Source: Paracidovorax oryzae ATCC 19882 (lineage in GTDB: Bacteria; Pseudomonadota; Gammaproteobacteria; Burkholderiales; Burkholderiaceae_C). From it: a stretch of DNA of 38,117 nucleotides. The notes beneath the pieces are model-generated. The model did no database searches, had not been told where the DNA came from, and saw only the letters and a program-made list of their open reading frames with translations. The stretch's first letter is position 1. Every line of letters begins with the position of its first letter. Below, piece by piece: positions 15,311 to 23,982 of the stretch. A program made the position numbers and the translations under genes. The stretch covers positions 1 through 38,117 of the forward strand of contig NZ_JMKU01000034.1 of NCBI RefSeq assembly GCF_000687165.1, written 5' to 3'.

Positions 15311-17461
15311 ATGGCAACAGCAAACGTGAACCGCAGCCATCGCGCCCAGCGCGGTGGCATATCCCCGCAGCAGGCGGCCTCCGGCGCGGGCCATGCCGCC
15401 CGGCGCGGCAGTGCACCGCTGCCCCAGGGCGGCGCTTCGGGGGCCATCGCCCCGCGCGCCCAGGCTGCCGGGGCGTCGTCATCGGCTGGCGCGCTGCACC
15501 CGCCGCCGAGGGCCACCCTGCCCGCACGGGGCCGTACCGCGCCGCCGGCCATGAGCGACACCGCGGCGGGCTCGGTGATCGACGAAGTCATGACGTACTT
15601 CCAGAAGTTCGAGAGGCTCATGTCCGACCCGGCTGTGTCCAATGACGTCACCGCGCGCATGCTGCCCGGTGCGCTGAAAGCTGCCCGGCGCGGGCTGGAC
15701 GCCGTGCCATACCTGAACATCTACCAGCTCAAGAGCGGCATGGGGGAGGCGGCGCTGCGATATCTGCCGCAGAAGCAGGCGTACGTGGCCAGCGACCTCG
15801 CGGGTGTGCTGATCGATACGTTCGATGCGAAAGACACGGGCGGCAAGCTTCTGCTGCGCATGCATGCGGCCGAAGCGTCACGCATGGGGATGGGGCCGGA
15901 ATTCGACCAGGAGCTCGGCGACTACCTGAGAGGGCTGGACGGTACCCTGCAGCAACTCGAGCCCTGTATGGACGCCGCATCGTCGTCGATCCGGAGCCTG
16001 GGGGCCCTGCGGGACCTCAAATCCGATGCGGACCTGGCCCATGCCCTCCGGGAGGCCGTGGTCAGCCTCACGGAAATGCGGCTGAAGCGGATCGAGCGGC
16101 ACCTCGACGGCATCCAGCTGTGCATTCAGCGCCTCGGCATGGAGCCGGGGCTGGCCGGCACGCCGGCCGGGGTGGCGCTGGATGCGCTGAAGGCCCGCAC
16201 CGCCGGCCAGGAAGAGTTGCTGGACACGCTCGACGTGCTGCTGGATGCGCGCGTCCCGGCTTCCCCTCACAAGGTGGCGCAATTGCAGGGACAACTGGAC
16301 GCGCTCCTGGGCGCGGCGCGCGCGTTTGTCGAGGTGGCCGGCACGCAGTTCGCTTCCGAAGGCGACGATCCTGCAGCAGCGACGGTGCGCCTGGCACCCC
16401 ACATCCTGCACTCCGTCGCGCGTGTGGCCAGCGAAATGGAAGACGCACTGGGCGCTTACAAACTGCCGCCATCCGCAGTCCGGCACGTGCAGGGAATGAC
16501 ATACCTGGGGCAGGCCATTGCGACGGAGACGGCATCCGGCAGTCCTCCTCCCGACAGCGTGGATCCCGCCGAGAGTTCGGGGGAGGAGTCCGACACCCCG
16601 GCTCCCGTTGCGCCGCAGCGGCAAAGACCGCAGGCGCACGCCAGGCCGCGCAAGTCGAAGGAGCCTGACGACAGCGGCGATTCCTCCTCCGGCGCGCTGC
16701 TGCAATGGGCCCGCGAGCGCCTGGGCGGCTTTAAACGCCCTCCTGCGGCCCGTTTGGGCAGCCTGGACGACGTGATCGCGATGGGCGCATCGCTTCGCAA
16801 GGACACGTCGGCCCTGGAGGCCTATCGCAGCCCGGCCAGCGATCCTCTGGAAGCCGGCAGGCAGATGCGCCTGGCGCTCGACGGCTGGTTCGGCCATGCC
16901 GGCCGCTGGGCGGCGGTCCAGGACCGGTTGCTGGAACTGCAGGGAACGGATGGCGAAGCGCCCGTGAAAGAACTCCTGCGGAAGTTCGATGAGGAACGCA
17001 TCCGTCCGCTCAGGCGGTTGCACGCGCAGATCGATGCCCTGGAACTGGACCGGGTCAAGACCTTTCCTTATCCCCGGCTCAAGCACGTGGAGCATCTGAT
17101 GCAATCCGACCCGCAGGGCCGCAGCCTCCGGGTCGGTGCTCCGCAAAAGCTGCGCTCGCACGGCGAGCCCGAAGGGTCGCTCGGCACGCTCTTCGAAGTG
17201 CGCCTGGACGCGGGAGCGCTCGCGAACGGCCAGCCCGCCCCGCCGCTCTACGTGCACCTGCACACCCGGCGGCCGGTCACCGCCGAGGCCTGCCGCAGCA
17301 TCGCCTTCGACGGCCTGGACGCCATCCACGTGAAAAATGCGGAGCAGCGGGGCCGGGGACGCACCTGGGAGGTGCTCCACGACGCGCTGGACAGCGTGCA
17401 CCGCGGGCCGCTGGACGCGAAGGCGCTGCAGCAGCTGCAGCAGCGCATGGCGCGGGGCTGA
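15311..17461 (+). CDS. Candidate type III effector behind a PIP box (possibly XopP/RipH-like)
   Basis: The product has 716 residues from ATG 15311 (AGGCGGA upstream). The first 80 residues are rich in Ala, Ser, Gly, Gln and Pro with few acidic residues, typical of type III secretion signals, and there is no Sec signal. Residues about 85-420 are helical with leucine/alanine repeats; an acidic Pro/Ser linker lies at about 425-475 (PPPDSVDPAESSGEESDTP); a second helical part follows, then a compact C-terminal domain (about 615-716: PPLYVHLHTRRPVTAEACRS, DAIHVKNAEQRGRGRTWEVL). That last part resembles what I recall of the XopP/RipH (HLK) effectors, with low certainty. It stands alone, well away from the T3SS block. 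Confidence 0.75.
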   Translation: MATANVNRSHRAQRGGISPQQAASGAGHAARRGSAPLPQGGASGAIAPRAQAAGASSSAGALHPPPRATLPARGRTAPPAMSDTAAGSVIDEVMTYFQKFERLMSDPAVSNDVTARMLPGALKAARRGLDAVPYLNIYQLKSGMGEAALRYLPQKQAYVASDLAGVLIDTFDAKDTGGKLLLRMHAAEASRMGMGPEFDQELGDYLRGLDGTLQQLEPCMDAASSSIRSLGALRDLKSDADLAHALREAVVSLTEMRLKRIERHLDGIQLCIQRLGMEPGLAGTPAGVALDALKARTAGQEELLDTLDVLLDARVPASPHKVAQLQGQLDALLGAARAFVEVAGTQFASEGDDPAAATVRLAPHILHSVARVASEMEDALGAYKLPPSAVRHVQGMTYLGQAIATETASGSPPPDSVDPAESSGEESDTPAPVAPQRQRPQAHARPRKSKEPDDSGDSSSGALLQWARERLGGFKRPPAARLGSLDDVIAMGASLRKDTSALEAYRSPASDPLEAGRQMRLALDGWFGHAGRWAAVQDRLLELQGTDGEAPVKELLRKFDEERIRPLRRLHAQIDALELDRVKTFPYPRLKHVEHLMQSDPQGRSLRVGAPQKLRSHGEPEGSLGTLFEVRLDAGALANGQPAPPLYVHLHTRRPVTAEACRSIAFDGLDAIHVKNAEQRGRGRTWEVLHDALDSVHRGPLDAKALQQLQQRMARG

Positions 17462-17555
17462 GGTAGCCGCCAGGGTTTCCGCCGTCGGTCCTCGTGGCCG
17501 CGTAGCACCTGCAAGAATGCGGTCTCCATCCGCAATCGATGAAGGAGACACCGCA

Positions 17556-19175
17556 ATGAACGCATCCACCGGCGCCCACCCCACCACCGACTGGTCCCTG
17601 CCCTATGCCTCGCACCGCAGCGCGGTCATGGGCCGCAATGTCGTGTCCACCTCCCAGCCGCTGGCGGCCCAGGCCGGCCTGCGGATGCTGCAGGCGGGGG
17701 GCAATGCGGTCGATGCGGCCCTGGCCGCGGCGATGGTACTCACCGTGGTCGAGCCCACGGGCTGCGGCATCGGCAGCGACGCATTCGCCATCGTGTGGGA
17801 CGGCCAGGAGCTGCACGGCCTGAACGCCTCCGGGCGGGCCCCCGCTGCCTGGACGCCCGGCTACTTCGCCGAGCGCGGCGGCATCCCGGAGACGGGCTGG
17901 AACGCCGTGACGGTGCCGGGCGCCGTCTCGGGCTGGGTGGCGCTCTCCCGGCGCTTCGGCCGCCTGCCTTTCGCACAGCTCGCGCAGCCGGCCATCGACT
18001 ACGCGCGCGGCGGCTTCGCCGTCTCGCCCACCATCGCCCGGCAATGGGCGCTGGGGGCCGCCAAGCTGGGCGCCCAGCCCGGGTTCGCCGAATGCTTCAT
18101 GCCCGGAGGCCACACGCCGCGCGCGGGCGAGATCTTCCGCAGCGAGGCCCATGCCCGCACGCTGGAGCGCATCGCCGCCACCGAAGGCGAAGACTTCTAT
18201 CGCGGCGAGCTGGCCCGGCAGATGGCGGCGCACGCCCGCGCGAACGGCGGCGCGATGACCGAGGAGGATCTTGCGGCCCACCAGGCCGACTGGGTGGGCA
18301 CCCTGAGCCGGCGCTTCGGCGATTCGGTGATCCACGAGATCCCGCCCAACGGCCAGGGCATCGCGGCGCTGATGGCGCTCGGCATGCTGGATGCGCACGG
18401 CATCGGCGCACAGCCCGTGGACCACGTGGACACCGTGCATGCGAGCATCGAGGCGATGAAGCTCGCGCTGGCGGACCTGTACCGGCACAACGCCGATGCG
18501 GACGCCATGCGCGTGGCCGCGCGCGACCTGCTGTCGGACGCCTACGTGCGCGAGCGCTCCGCGCTCATCGACCCGGCCCGCGCGGGCGACCCCGGCCACG
18601 GCACGCCGCGCCCGGGCGGCACCGTGTACCTCGCCGCGGCCGACGAGAGCGGCATGATGGTTTCCTTCATCCAGTCCAACTACATGGGCTTCGGCTCGGG
18701 CGTGGTGGTGCCGGGCACCGGCATCAGCCTGCAGAACCGCGGCCACTGCTTCACCGCCGAAGCCGGCCACGCGAACGAGGTGGCGCCGTGCAAGCGCCCC
18801 TCCCACACCATCATCCCTGCCTTCGCCATGGATGCCGGCGGCGCGCCGCGCATGGCCTTCGGCGTCATGGGCGGGCCGATGCAGTCCCAGGGCCACGTGC
18901 AGATGGCGCTGCGCGTGCTGCGCTACGGCCAGAACCCGCAGGCCGCCGCCGATGCGCCGCGCTGGCGCGTGACGGGCGGCCGCGGCGTGGCCGTGGAGCC
19001 GGCATTCGATCCCGCCGTGGTCGAGGCGCTGCGTGCGCGCGGCCACGAGGTGGTGGTGGAGGCGGGCGATGGCGTCTTCGCGTTCGGCGGTGCCCAGCTG
19101 GTGCTGCGGCTGGACAGCGGCGCCTATGCCGCGGGCTCGGACCCGCGCAAGGACGGGCACGCCGTCGCGTACTGA
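17556..19175 (+). CDS. Gamma-glutamyltransferase family protein (YwrD-like)
   Basis: The product has 539 residues from ATG 17556 (GAAGGAG nine bases upstream). The large-subunit part carries QAGGNAVDAALAAAMVLTVVEP (about 46-67) and LNASGRAPAAWTP; the autoprocessing site is expected at Thr356 in PGGTVYLAAADESG, and the small subunit includes SNYMGFGSGVVVPGTGISLQ and AFGVMGGPMQSQGHVQM. No signal peptide is seen, so it is probably cytoplasmic, like YwrD-type enzymes, rather than the periplasmic glutathione-degrading GGT. Substrate is undetermined: glutathione or another gamma-glutamyl compound. It is a single gene convergent with queA. Confidence 0.88.
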   Translation: MNASTGAHPTTDWSLPYASHRSAVMGRNVVSTSQPLAAQAGLRMLQAGGNAVDAALAAAMVLTVVEPTGCGIGSDAFAIVWDGQELHGLNASGRAPAAWTPGYFAERGGIPETGWNAVTVPGAVSGWVALSRRFGRLPFAQLAQPAIDYARGGFAVSPTIARQWALGAAKLGAQPGFAECFMPGGHTPRAGEIFRSEAHARTLERIAATEGEDFYRGELARQMAAHARANGGAMTEEDLAAHQADWVGTLSRRFGDSVIHEIPPNGQGIAALMALGMLDAHGIGAQPVDHVDTVHASIEAMKLALADLYRHNADADAMRVAARDLLSDAYVRERSALIDPARAGDPGHGTPRPGGTVYLAAADESGMMVSFIQSNYMGFGSGVVVPGTGISLQNRGHCFTAEAGHANEVAPCKRPSHTIIPAFAMDAGGAPRMAFGVMGGPMQSQGHVQMALRVLRYGQNPQAAADAPRWRVTGGRGVAVEPAFDPAVVEALRARGHEVVVEAGDGVFAFGGAQLVLRLDSGAYAAGSDPRKDGHAVAY

Positions 19176-19184
19176 GCGCTGACC

Positions 19185-19205
19185 AAGGCCCCCGTCCGGG
19201 GCCTT
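19185..19205. terminator. Hairpin terminator between convergent ggt-like gene and queA
   Basis: An 8-base-pair stem (19185-19192 with 19198-19205) has a 5-base loop, flanked by AA and TT. It sits 10 bases after the plus-strand stop and about 19 bases after the minus-strand stop of queA. There is no long T run, so strength is uncertain. Confidence 0.55.
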
Positions 19206-19223
19206 CGTGTGGACGGTGCCGCG

Positions 19224-20333
19224 TCAGCGCCGCGCCAGCAGCATCGCGTCGCCGTAGCTGAAGAACCGGTAGCGCTGCGCGATCGCGTGGCGGTAGAGTC
19301 CCATGGCGTGGTCGTAGCCCGTGAAGGCGCTGATCAGCATCATCAGCGTGCTCTTGGGCAGGTGGAAGTTGGTCACCAGCAGGTCCACCACCTGGAAGGC
19401 GAAGCCCGGCGTGATGAAGATGTCGGTATCGCCCGTGGCCTGCCCGCTGCGCGCCCAGGATTCAAGCGTGCGCACCGTCGTCGTGCCCACGGCCACCACG
19501 CGGCCGCCGCGCTGGCGGCAGCGCTCCAGCGCGGCCAGCGTGGCCAGCGGCACCTCGTACCACTCGCTGTGCATGCGGTGGTCCGCCAGGCTCTCGGTCT
19601 TGACGGGCTGGAACGTGCCGGCACCCACGTGCAGCGTGACGCTCGCGCGCTCCACGCCGCGCGCCGCCAGCGCCGCCAGCACCCCTTCGTCGAAATGCAG
19701 TGCCGCCGTGGGCGCCGCCACCGCGCCCGGCGCGCGCGCGAACACCGTCTGGTAGCGCTCGGCGTCCTCGGCCGCATCGGGATCGCCGCCGCCTTCCTGG
19801 TGGCGCTCGATGTAGGGCGGCAGCGGCATGTGGCCGTGGCGCTCCATCAGCGCATGCGGGCCCGCGCCATCGGGGCTCGAGAGCGCGAAGCGGAACAACG
19901 GCCCGTGCTCGTCGGGCCAGCGGCCCAGCAGCGTCGCGCCGAAGCCGCCGCCCGCAGGGCCTCCGGCCATGTGGAGCATGGCGCCCACGGCGGGCTTCTT
20001 GCTCACCTTCATGTGCGCGACCACCCCGTTGCCGGGCTCGCCGCCCGGGCCCACGAGCACGCGCTCGATCAGCAGCTCCACCTTGCCGCCGCTGGCCTTC
20101 TCGCCGAACACGCGGGCCTTGACCACGCGCGTGTCGTTGAACACCAGCAGGTCGCCCGGCTGCAGCAGCTCCGGCAGTTCGCGGAAGATGCGGTCCACGG
20201 GGGCATCCGCACGGCCATCGAGCAGGCGCGAGGCGCTGCGCTCGGGCGCGGGGTGCTGGGCGATGAGTTCGGGGGGCAGCGAGAAATCGAAGTCGCTGAG
20301 AGTGAAGGCGCGTGGCGGCTGGCTGGCGGACAT
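19224..20333 (-). CDS. queA: S-adenosylmethionine:tRNA ribosyltransferase-isomerase
   Basis: The product has 369 residues from ATG 20333. QueA signatures are [119 protein letters not shown] and [13 protein letters not shown]. It adds the epoxycyclopentane ring to 7-aminomethyl-7-deazaguanine in tRNA during queuosine synthesis. A TTG at 20366 would add 11 residues; the ATG start fits the E. coli alignment better, although the ribosome site is weak for both. The tgt gene that often follows queA is not present here. Confidence 0.95.
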   Translation of the reverse strand: MSASQPPRAFTLSDFDFSLPPELIAQHPAPERSASRLLDGRADAPVDRIFRELPELLQPGDLLVFNDTRVVKARVFGEKASGGKVELLIERVLVGPGGEPGNGVVAHMKVSKKPAVGAMLHMAGGPAGGGFGATLLGRWPDEHGPLFRFALSSPDGAGPHALMERHGHMPLPPYIERHQEGGGDPDAAEDAERYQTVFARAPGAVAAPTAALHFDEGVLAALAARGVERASVTLHVGAGTFQPVKTESLADHRMHSEWYEVPLATLAALERCRQRGGRVVAVGTTTVRTLESWARSGQATGDTDIFITPGFAFQVVDLLVTNFHLPKSTLMMLISAFTGYDHAMGLYRHAIAQRYRFFSYGDAMLLARR

Positions 20334-20668
20334 GGGGGGCTTGAGGGCCGGACGGGCCCGTTCCAAGAAGAGGTATCAGAAAGGCGAAGCTTCCGATTCT
20401 CCCATGGAGGGCGGTCTGCGCCTTGCCCGGTCCGTTTCGACCTCGAAGGCCGTTGAGAGCCTCCTGCTGCTACCGATCTCATGGTCCCCCGCCTATCTGC
20501 AGAAGCCAACCTACAGCCAGCTGCCGAGCTGCCGCAGGCCGGCGGCGGTGATTGAAATGCGGCGCAGCATTGCCGCGCCAGTCCATGGACCGGACCGAAC
20601 GCAATCTATTAGGTCCTTTTCTGGCATGCATGTCCGGTCGTTATGTGATCTGTCCCGCAAGCGCCTGC
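20334..20668. other. 335-base gap with no recognisable gene
   Basis: Between queA and the FAH-fold gene there is a stretch visibly less GC-rich than its surroundings, especially 20480-20660. Short frames exist on both strands (for example about 34 codons on the minus strand near 20585-20480), but none has a ribosome site or a recognisable product. No tRNA, PIP box, clear terminator or insertion-sequence end was seen. It must contain the queA promoter and the 3' end of the upstream transcript. Confidence 0.5.
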
Positions 20669-21454
20669 TCACACCACCTTCAACGCCAGATCCGGCATCC
20701 CGTCGATGTGCGCCACCATCACGTCCCCCCTCACCACCGCGCCCACGTTCTCCGGCGTGCCGCTGTAGATCAGGTCGCCGGCCTTGAGCTCGAAGGCTTC
20801 GGAGAGCTTGGCGATCTGTTCGGCCACGCTCCAGATCATCTGGTCGAGGTCGGCCTGCTGCTTCACGGTGCCGTTCACCGCGAGGGTGATCGCACCGCGC
20901 GGGAAATGGCCCGTGCGGGCCACGCGGTGGATCGGGCCGATGGGGGCGGAGAGGTCGAAGCTCTTGCCGATCTCCCAGGGCTTCTTCTGGTCCTTCATGT
21001 CGCCCTGCAGGTCGCGGCGCGTCATGTCCAGGCCCACGGCGTAGCCGAAGACGTGCTGCAGGGCCTGGTCGGCCGGGATGTTGCGCCCGCCGCTGTGCAG
21101 GGCAGCCACCAGTTCCACTTCGTAGTGGTAGTTGCGGGTCAGGGCCGGATAGGGGTGGTCTGCGATCTGTCCGGGCGCCACGTACTGGATCGCGTCGTTC
21201 GGCTTCTGGAAGAAAAACGGCGGCTCGCGCGTCGGGTCCGAGCCCATCTCGCGGGCATGGGCTGCGTAGTTGCGGCCGATGCAATAGATGCGGTGCACCG
21301 GAAAGACCTCGGCGCTGCCGGCGATCGGTACGGCGGGCACGGGCAGGGTGAAGGGCGAGGGGGCGGCGGGCGTGGCGGCGACGCTGGCGCAACCGGCGGC
21401 CAGGGCGCCGCCGAGGGTGGCGGTGGTGTTCATGAGGATGTCTCTGCGTTGCAT
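20669..21454 (-). CDS. Fumarylacetoacetate hydrolase-fold protein with export-like N-terminus
   Basis: The product has 261 residues from ATG 21454, chosen for AGGAGA nine bases upstream. The FAH-fold core is complete: VHRIYCIGRNYAAHAREMGS, PFFFQKPNDAIQ, the metal-binding NYHYEVELVAAL (E-x-E), VFGYAVGLDMTRRDLQ, KSFDLSAPIGP, and DLIYSGTPENVGAVVRGDVM. Relatives hydrolyse acylpyruvates such as fumarylpyruvate or hydrate/decarboxylate 2-keto acids. Unusually, the first 25 residues read like a Tat or lipoprotein signal: paired arginines in MQRRDILMN, then a hydrophobic stretch ending AAGC. Members are normally cytoplasmic. It follows the AraC gene by 93 bases on the same strand. Confidence 0.85.
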   Translation of the reverse strand: MQRRDILMNTTATLGGALAAGCASVAATPAAPSPFTLPVPAVPIAGSAEVFPVHRIYCIGRNYAAHAREMGSDPTREPPFFFQKPNDAIQYVAPGQIADHPYPALTRNYHYEVELVAALHSGGRNIPADQALQHVFGYAVGLDMTRRDLQGDMKDQKKPWEIGKSFDLSAPIGPIHRVARTGHFPRGAITLAVNGTVKQQADLDQMIWSVAEQIAKLSEAFELKAGDLIYSGTPENVGAVVRGDVMVAHIDGMPDLALKVV

Positions 21455-21547
21455 GGGCTGTGTCTCCTGTGTCCTGGATGGCGTGCGGCCTCTCGCGGGC
21501 CGGTGCATGCCACTTTAGGAGCGGCCAGGGCGCCGCATGCGGACGAT

Positions 21548-22513
21548 TCAGCGCAAGACTTGGACGCGATCGGGGGCGGCGGCCTCGCCCTGCAGCTCCC
21601 GCAGCCGCTCCGTGCGCCAGTCGCGCGGGCTCAGGCCGTGCCACTGGCGGAAGCGCCGCGCGAAATACGCCTCGTCCGCGAAGCCGCAGCGCCGCGCGAT
21701 CTCGCCGATGCGCTCCCCGGTGGCCAGCAGCAGCTCCTGTGCCAGGGCCAGCCGCCGCTCGGTGAGCAGCTCGGTGAAAGTGCGGCCCGTTTCCTTCTTG
21801 ATGAGGTGGGCGAGGTAGTTGGGCGAGAGGCAGGCCGCCTCGGCCGCGCTCGCGAGCGTGGGCTCGCCCGCCAGTTCGCCGCGCAGGTAGCGCAGCACCC
21901 GGGCCAGGGCCGCGCGCCGGCTGCCGCGCTGGGCCTGGTTGGCGGCCAGGGCGCGCAGTTCACCCTCCCGGCACTGGCAGGCGCGTGCCAGCAGTTCCAG
22001 CAGCCCGCCGCGGATGCGCGCCGCCGACGCCAGCCGGCGCGCCGTGTTCTCCTGCTGCAGCATGTCCAGCACCGCCAGCACGGCTTGCCAGTCCGCGCCG
22101 CCGAAGGTGAAATCCAGGTGTTCCTGGAACTGGAAGGGCGCGAGTTCAGGCACCAGTGCGAGCGGAACGTCCTCCAGGTCCAGCGGGTCCACGCGCAGGT
22201 CGGGCCAGAGAAAGCGCTGGCTGAAGTTCACCACCAGCCAGCGCGTGCCCGGCGGGTGCGGCACCAGGTGCATGCGGTGCGGCAGCACGAAGCTCAGCGT
22301 GCCCGGCGTGAAGGGGCGCACGGTGCCGCCCACGTGGTGCTGCGTGGCGCCTTCGAGGCTGGCCTGTATCTGGAAATACTCGTGCTTGTGCGGCTGCGTG
22401 AGCGGTGTGCGGCCGCTCTGGTCGCGGATGTCGAAATCCAGGTGCCGGGAGCGCTCGGCCATCGCATACGTGCGAACGGCCGAGGGCGCACGGTCCGGAT
22501 GCGCCCGGCTCAT
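21548..22513 (-). CDS. AraC-family transcriptional regulator with cupin-like sensor domain
   Basis: The product has 321 residues. ATG 22513 overlaps the stop of the HD-GYP gene (ATGA), so the start is well supported. Residues about 25-110 form a cupin-like sensor domain (LTQPHKHEYFQIQASLEG, TLSFVLPHRMHLVPH). The C-terminal 100 residues hold two helix-turn-helix motifs: TLASAAEAACLSPNYLAHLI with KKETGRTFTELLTERRLALA, then RIGEIARRCGFADEAYFARR and FRQWHGLSPRDWR. It probably senses a small molecule and may control the FAH-fold gene 93 bases downstream; this is inference from position. Confidence 0.9.
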   Translation of the reverse strand: MSRAHPDRAPSAVRTYAMAERSRHLDFDIRDQSGRTPLTQPHKHEYFQIQASLEGATQHHVGGTVRPFTPGTLSFVLPHRMHLVPHPPGTRWLVVNFSQRFLWPDLRVDPLDLEDVPLALVPELAPFQFQEHLDFTFGGADWQAVLAVLDMLQQENTARRLASAARIRGGLLELLARACQCREGELRALAANQAQRGSRRAALARVLRYLRGELAGEPTLASAAEAACLSPNYLAHLIKKETGRTFTELLTERRLALAQELLLATGERIGEIARRCGFADEAYFARRFRQWHGLSPRDWRTERLRELQGEAAAPDRVQVLR

Positions 22514-23805
22514 CCGGACGCACCTCCGGGCCGGGCCCAGAGATCGACGAGGTCCGGAAAGCGCCACTTGTCCGGGTCTTCGCGCGCGACGATCTTGTCG
22601 CCGCTCGCGGGCGACGAGAGATCGACCACCTCGGGCGGGATGCGCAGGTCGGACTTGGTGGAGAAGAACACCTTCACGCGCGGCGAGACCAGCGAGGTGG
22701 ACTGCTCCATCACCACCCCGATGCGGCCCGATGCGAGCCGCACCAGCGAGCCGACGGGATAGATGCCGATGCTCTTGACGAAGGCCTGGAACAGCCGGGC
22801 GTCGAAATGCCCGTGCGTCCACTCGGCCATGCGGCGCAGCGATTCGGCCGGATCCCAGCCACGCTTGTAGGGCCGGTCGGAGGTGATGGCGTCATAGACG
22901 TCGCAGATCGCCGCCATGCGCGCGATGAGGCCAATGCCGTCGCCCGCGAGCCGGTGCGGATAGCCGCTGCCGTCCATCTTCTCGTGGTGGTGCAGGCAGG
23001 CGTCCAGCACCTCCTCGTCCACACCGCCACAGGCCAGCAGCATCCGGTGGCCGTGCTCGGAGTGGCTGCGGATCACGTCGAACTCGTCGTCGGTGAGCTT
23101 GCCGGGCTTGTTCAGCACCGACAGCGGGATGCGCGCCTTGCCGATGTCGTGCATGAGGCCGGCCATGCCGGCGGTGCGCAGGCGGTCGCCCTCCAGGCCG
23201 ATCTGGCGCCCCAGGGCCACCATGAGCGCGCACACGGCCACCGAATGCATGTAGGTGTAGTCGTCCGCGGTCTTCAGGCGCGCGAGGCTGATGAGGGCCG
23301 AGGGGTTGCGCGTCACGGAATCGGAGATTTCCTCGACGAGGCTGCGGGCCTCGGTCGAATCCACCACCCGCCCCATGCGCGCCTCGGTGAACATCGAGGT
23401 CATCGTCTGGCGGGCGTGGCTGGTCAGGGCCGCCGCATGGGCCAGTTCCTCGGACATGCTGGTCGGCGCCGTCCCCCGCGGGCGCGCAGGCGCGGCCGGG
23501 GAGGGCGCAGCCGGTGGCTGTGCGGCCACCTTGAGTTCCGGCATGTCCTGCAGTTTCTGGAAATCCGTCTCCCGCCGGGCCTCGGCCTGCTCGGGCGTGA
23601 CGGTCTGCACCCCCGCGGCGACATCGCGTCCCTTGGACACGTCGATCCAGACCTCCTGGATGGCCGTCGCGTGGATGCGCGCGAGATCCGCCGCATCCTG
23701 CAGCACGAATCCGGTGCGCCAGAACGGGTGGTCCATCCAGGAGCCGCAGAACTGGTGCAGGTACATGCCCAGGGTGAGGTGCTGTACGCTGATTCGCTTG
23801 AGCAT
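22510..23805 (-). CDS. HD-GYP domain cyclic-di-GMP phosphodiesterase (DUF3391 + HD-GYP)
   Basis: The product has 431 residues from ATG 23805. Residues 1-90 match the DUF3391 domain often found ahead of HD-GYP (KRISVQHLTLGMYLHQFCGSW, TAIQEVWIDVSKG). A Pro/Ala linker (95-115) leads to the HD-GYP domain at about 145-350: His187 in YTYMHSVAVCALM, the metal pair HD219-220 in MHDIGKARIPLSVLNKPGKL, and HHHEKMDGSGYP at 272-283, followed by DVYDAITSDRPYKRG. All catalytic residues are present, so it should hydrolyse cyclic-di-GMP. It lies divergent to recG, and its stop overlaps the AraC gene. The ribosome site is weak. Confidence 0.93.
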   Translation of the reverse strand: MLKRISVQHLTLGMYLHQFCGSWMDHPFWRTGFVLQDAADLARIHATAIQEVWIDVSKGRDVAAGVQTVTPEQAEARRETDFQKLQDMPELKVAAQPPAAPSPAAPARPRGTAPTSMSEELAHAAALTSHARQTMTSMFTEARMGRVVDSTEARSLVEEISDSVTRNPSALISLARLKTADDYTYMHSVAVCALMVALGRQIGLEGDRLRTAGMAGLMHDIGKARIPLSVLNKPGKLTDDEFDVIRSHSEHGHRMLLACGGVDEEVLDACLHHHEKMDGSGYPHRLAGDGIGLIARMAAICDVYDAITSDRPYKRGWDPAESLRRMAEWTHGHFDARLFQAFVKSIGIYPVGSLVRLASGRIGVVMEQSTSLVSPRVKVFFSTKSDLRIPPEVVDLSSPASGDKIVAREDPDKWRFPDLVDLWARPGGASG

Positions 23806-23906
23806 GGGGGCGAAAGGGTAGCTGGTACGGAAAGGGCGGCCGGGCTGCGGCAGCATGTTAGCCTTTTGCGTGCTCCCGTGGAGTGTCGGGCGCGCCGTTT
23901 CCATTT

Positions 23907-23934
23907 TTGCAATTATTGCGGCTTCTAGTATTTT
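23907..23934 (+). promoter_or_regulatory. Possible sigma-70 promoter for recG
   Basis: TTGCAA (23907-23912), a 16-base spacer, then TATTTT (23929-23934) lie in an island notably AT-rich for this genome, about 50 bases upstream of recG. Each hexamer matches four of six consensus bases. Confidence 0.45.
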
Positions 23935-23982
23935 ACTGTCCGGCGCCGCCGTTCCACGCTTTTCGCCGCCGCTGCCTTGTCC

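Noticed and set aside
20334-20366. TTG start for QueA at 20366
   Set aside because: It adds 11 residues not expected in the family; the ATG at 20333 fits better, though neither has a strong ribosome site.
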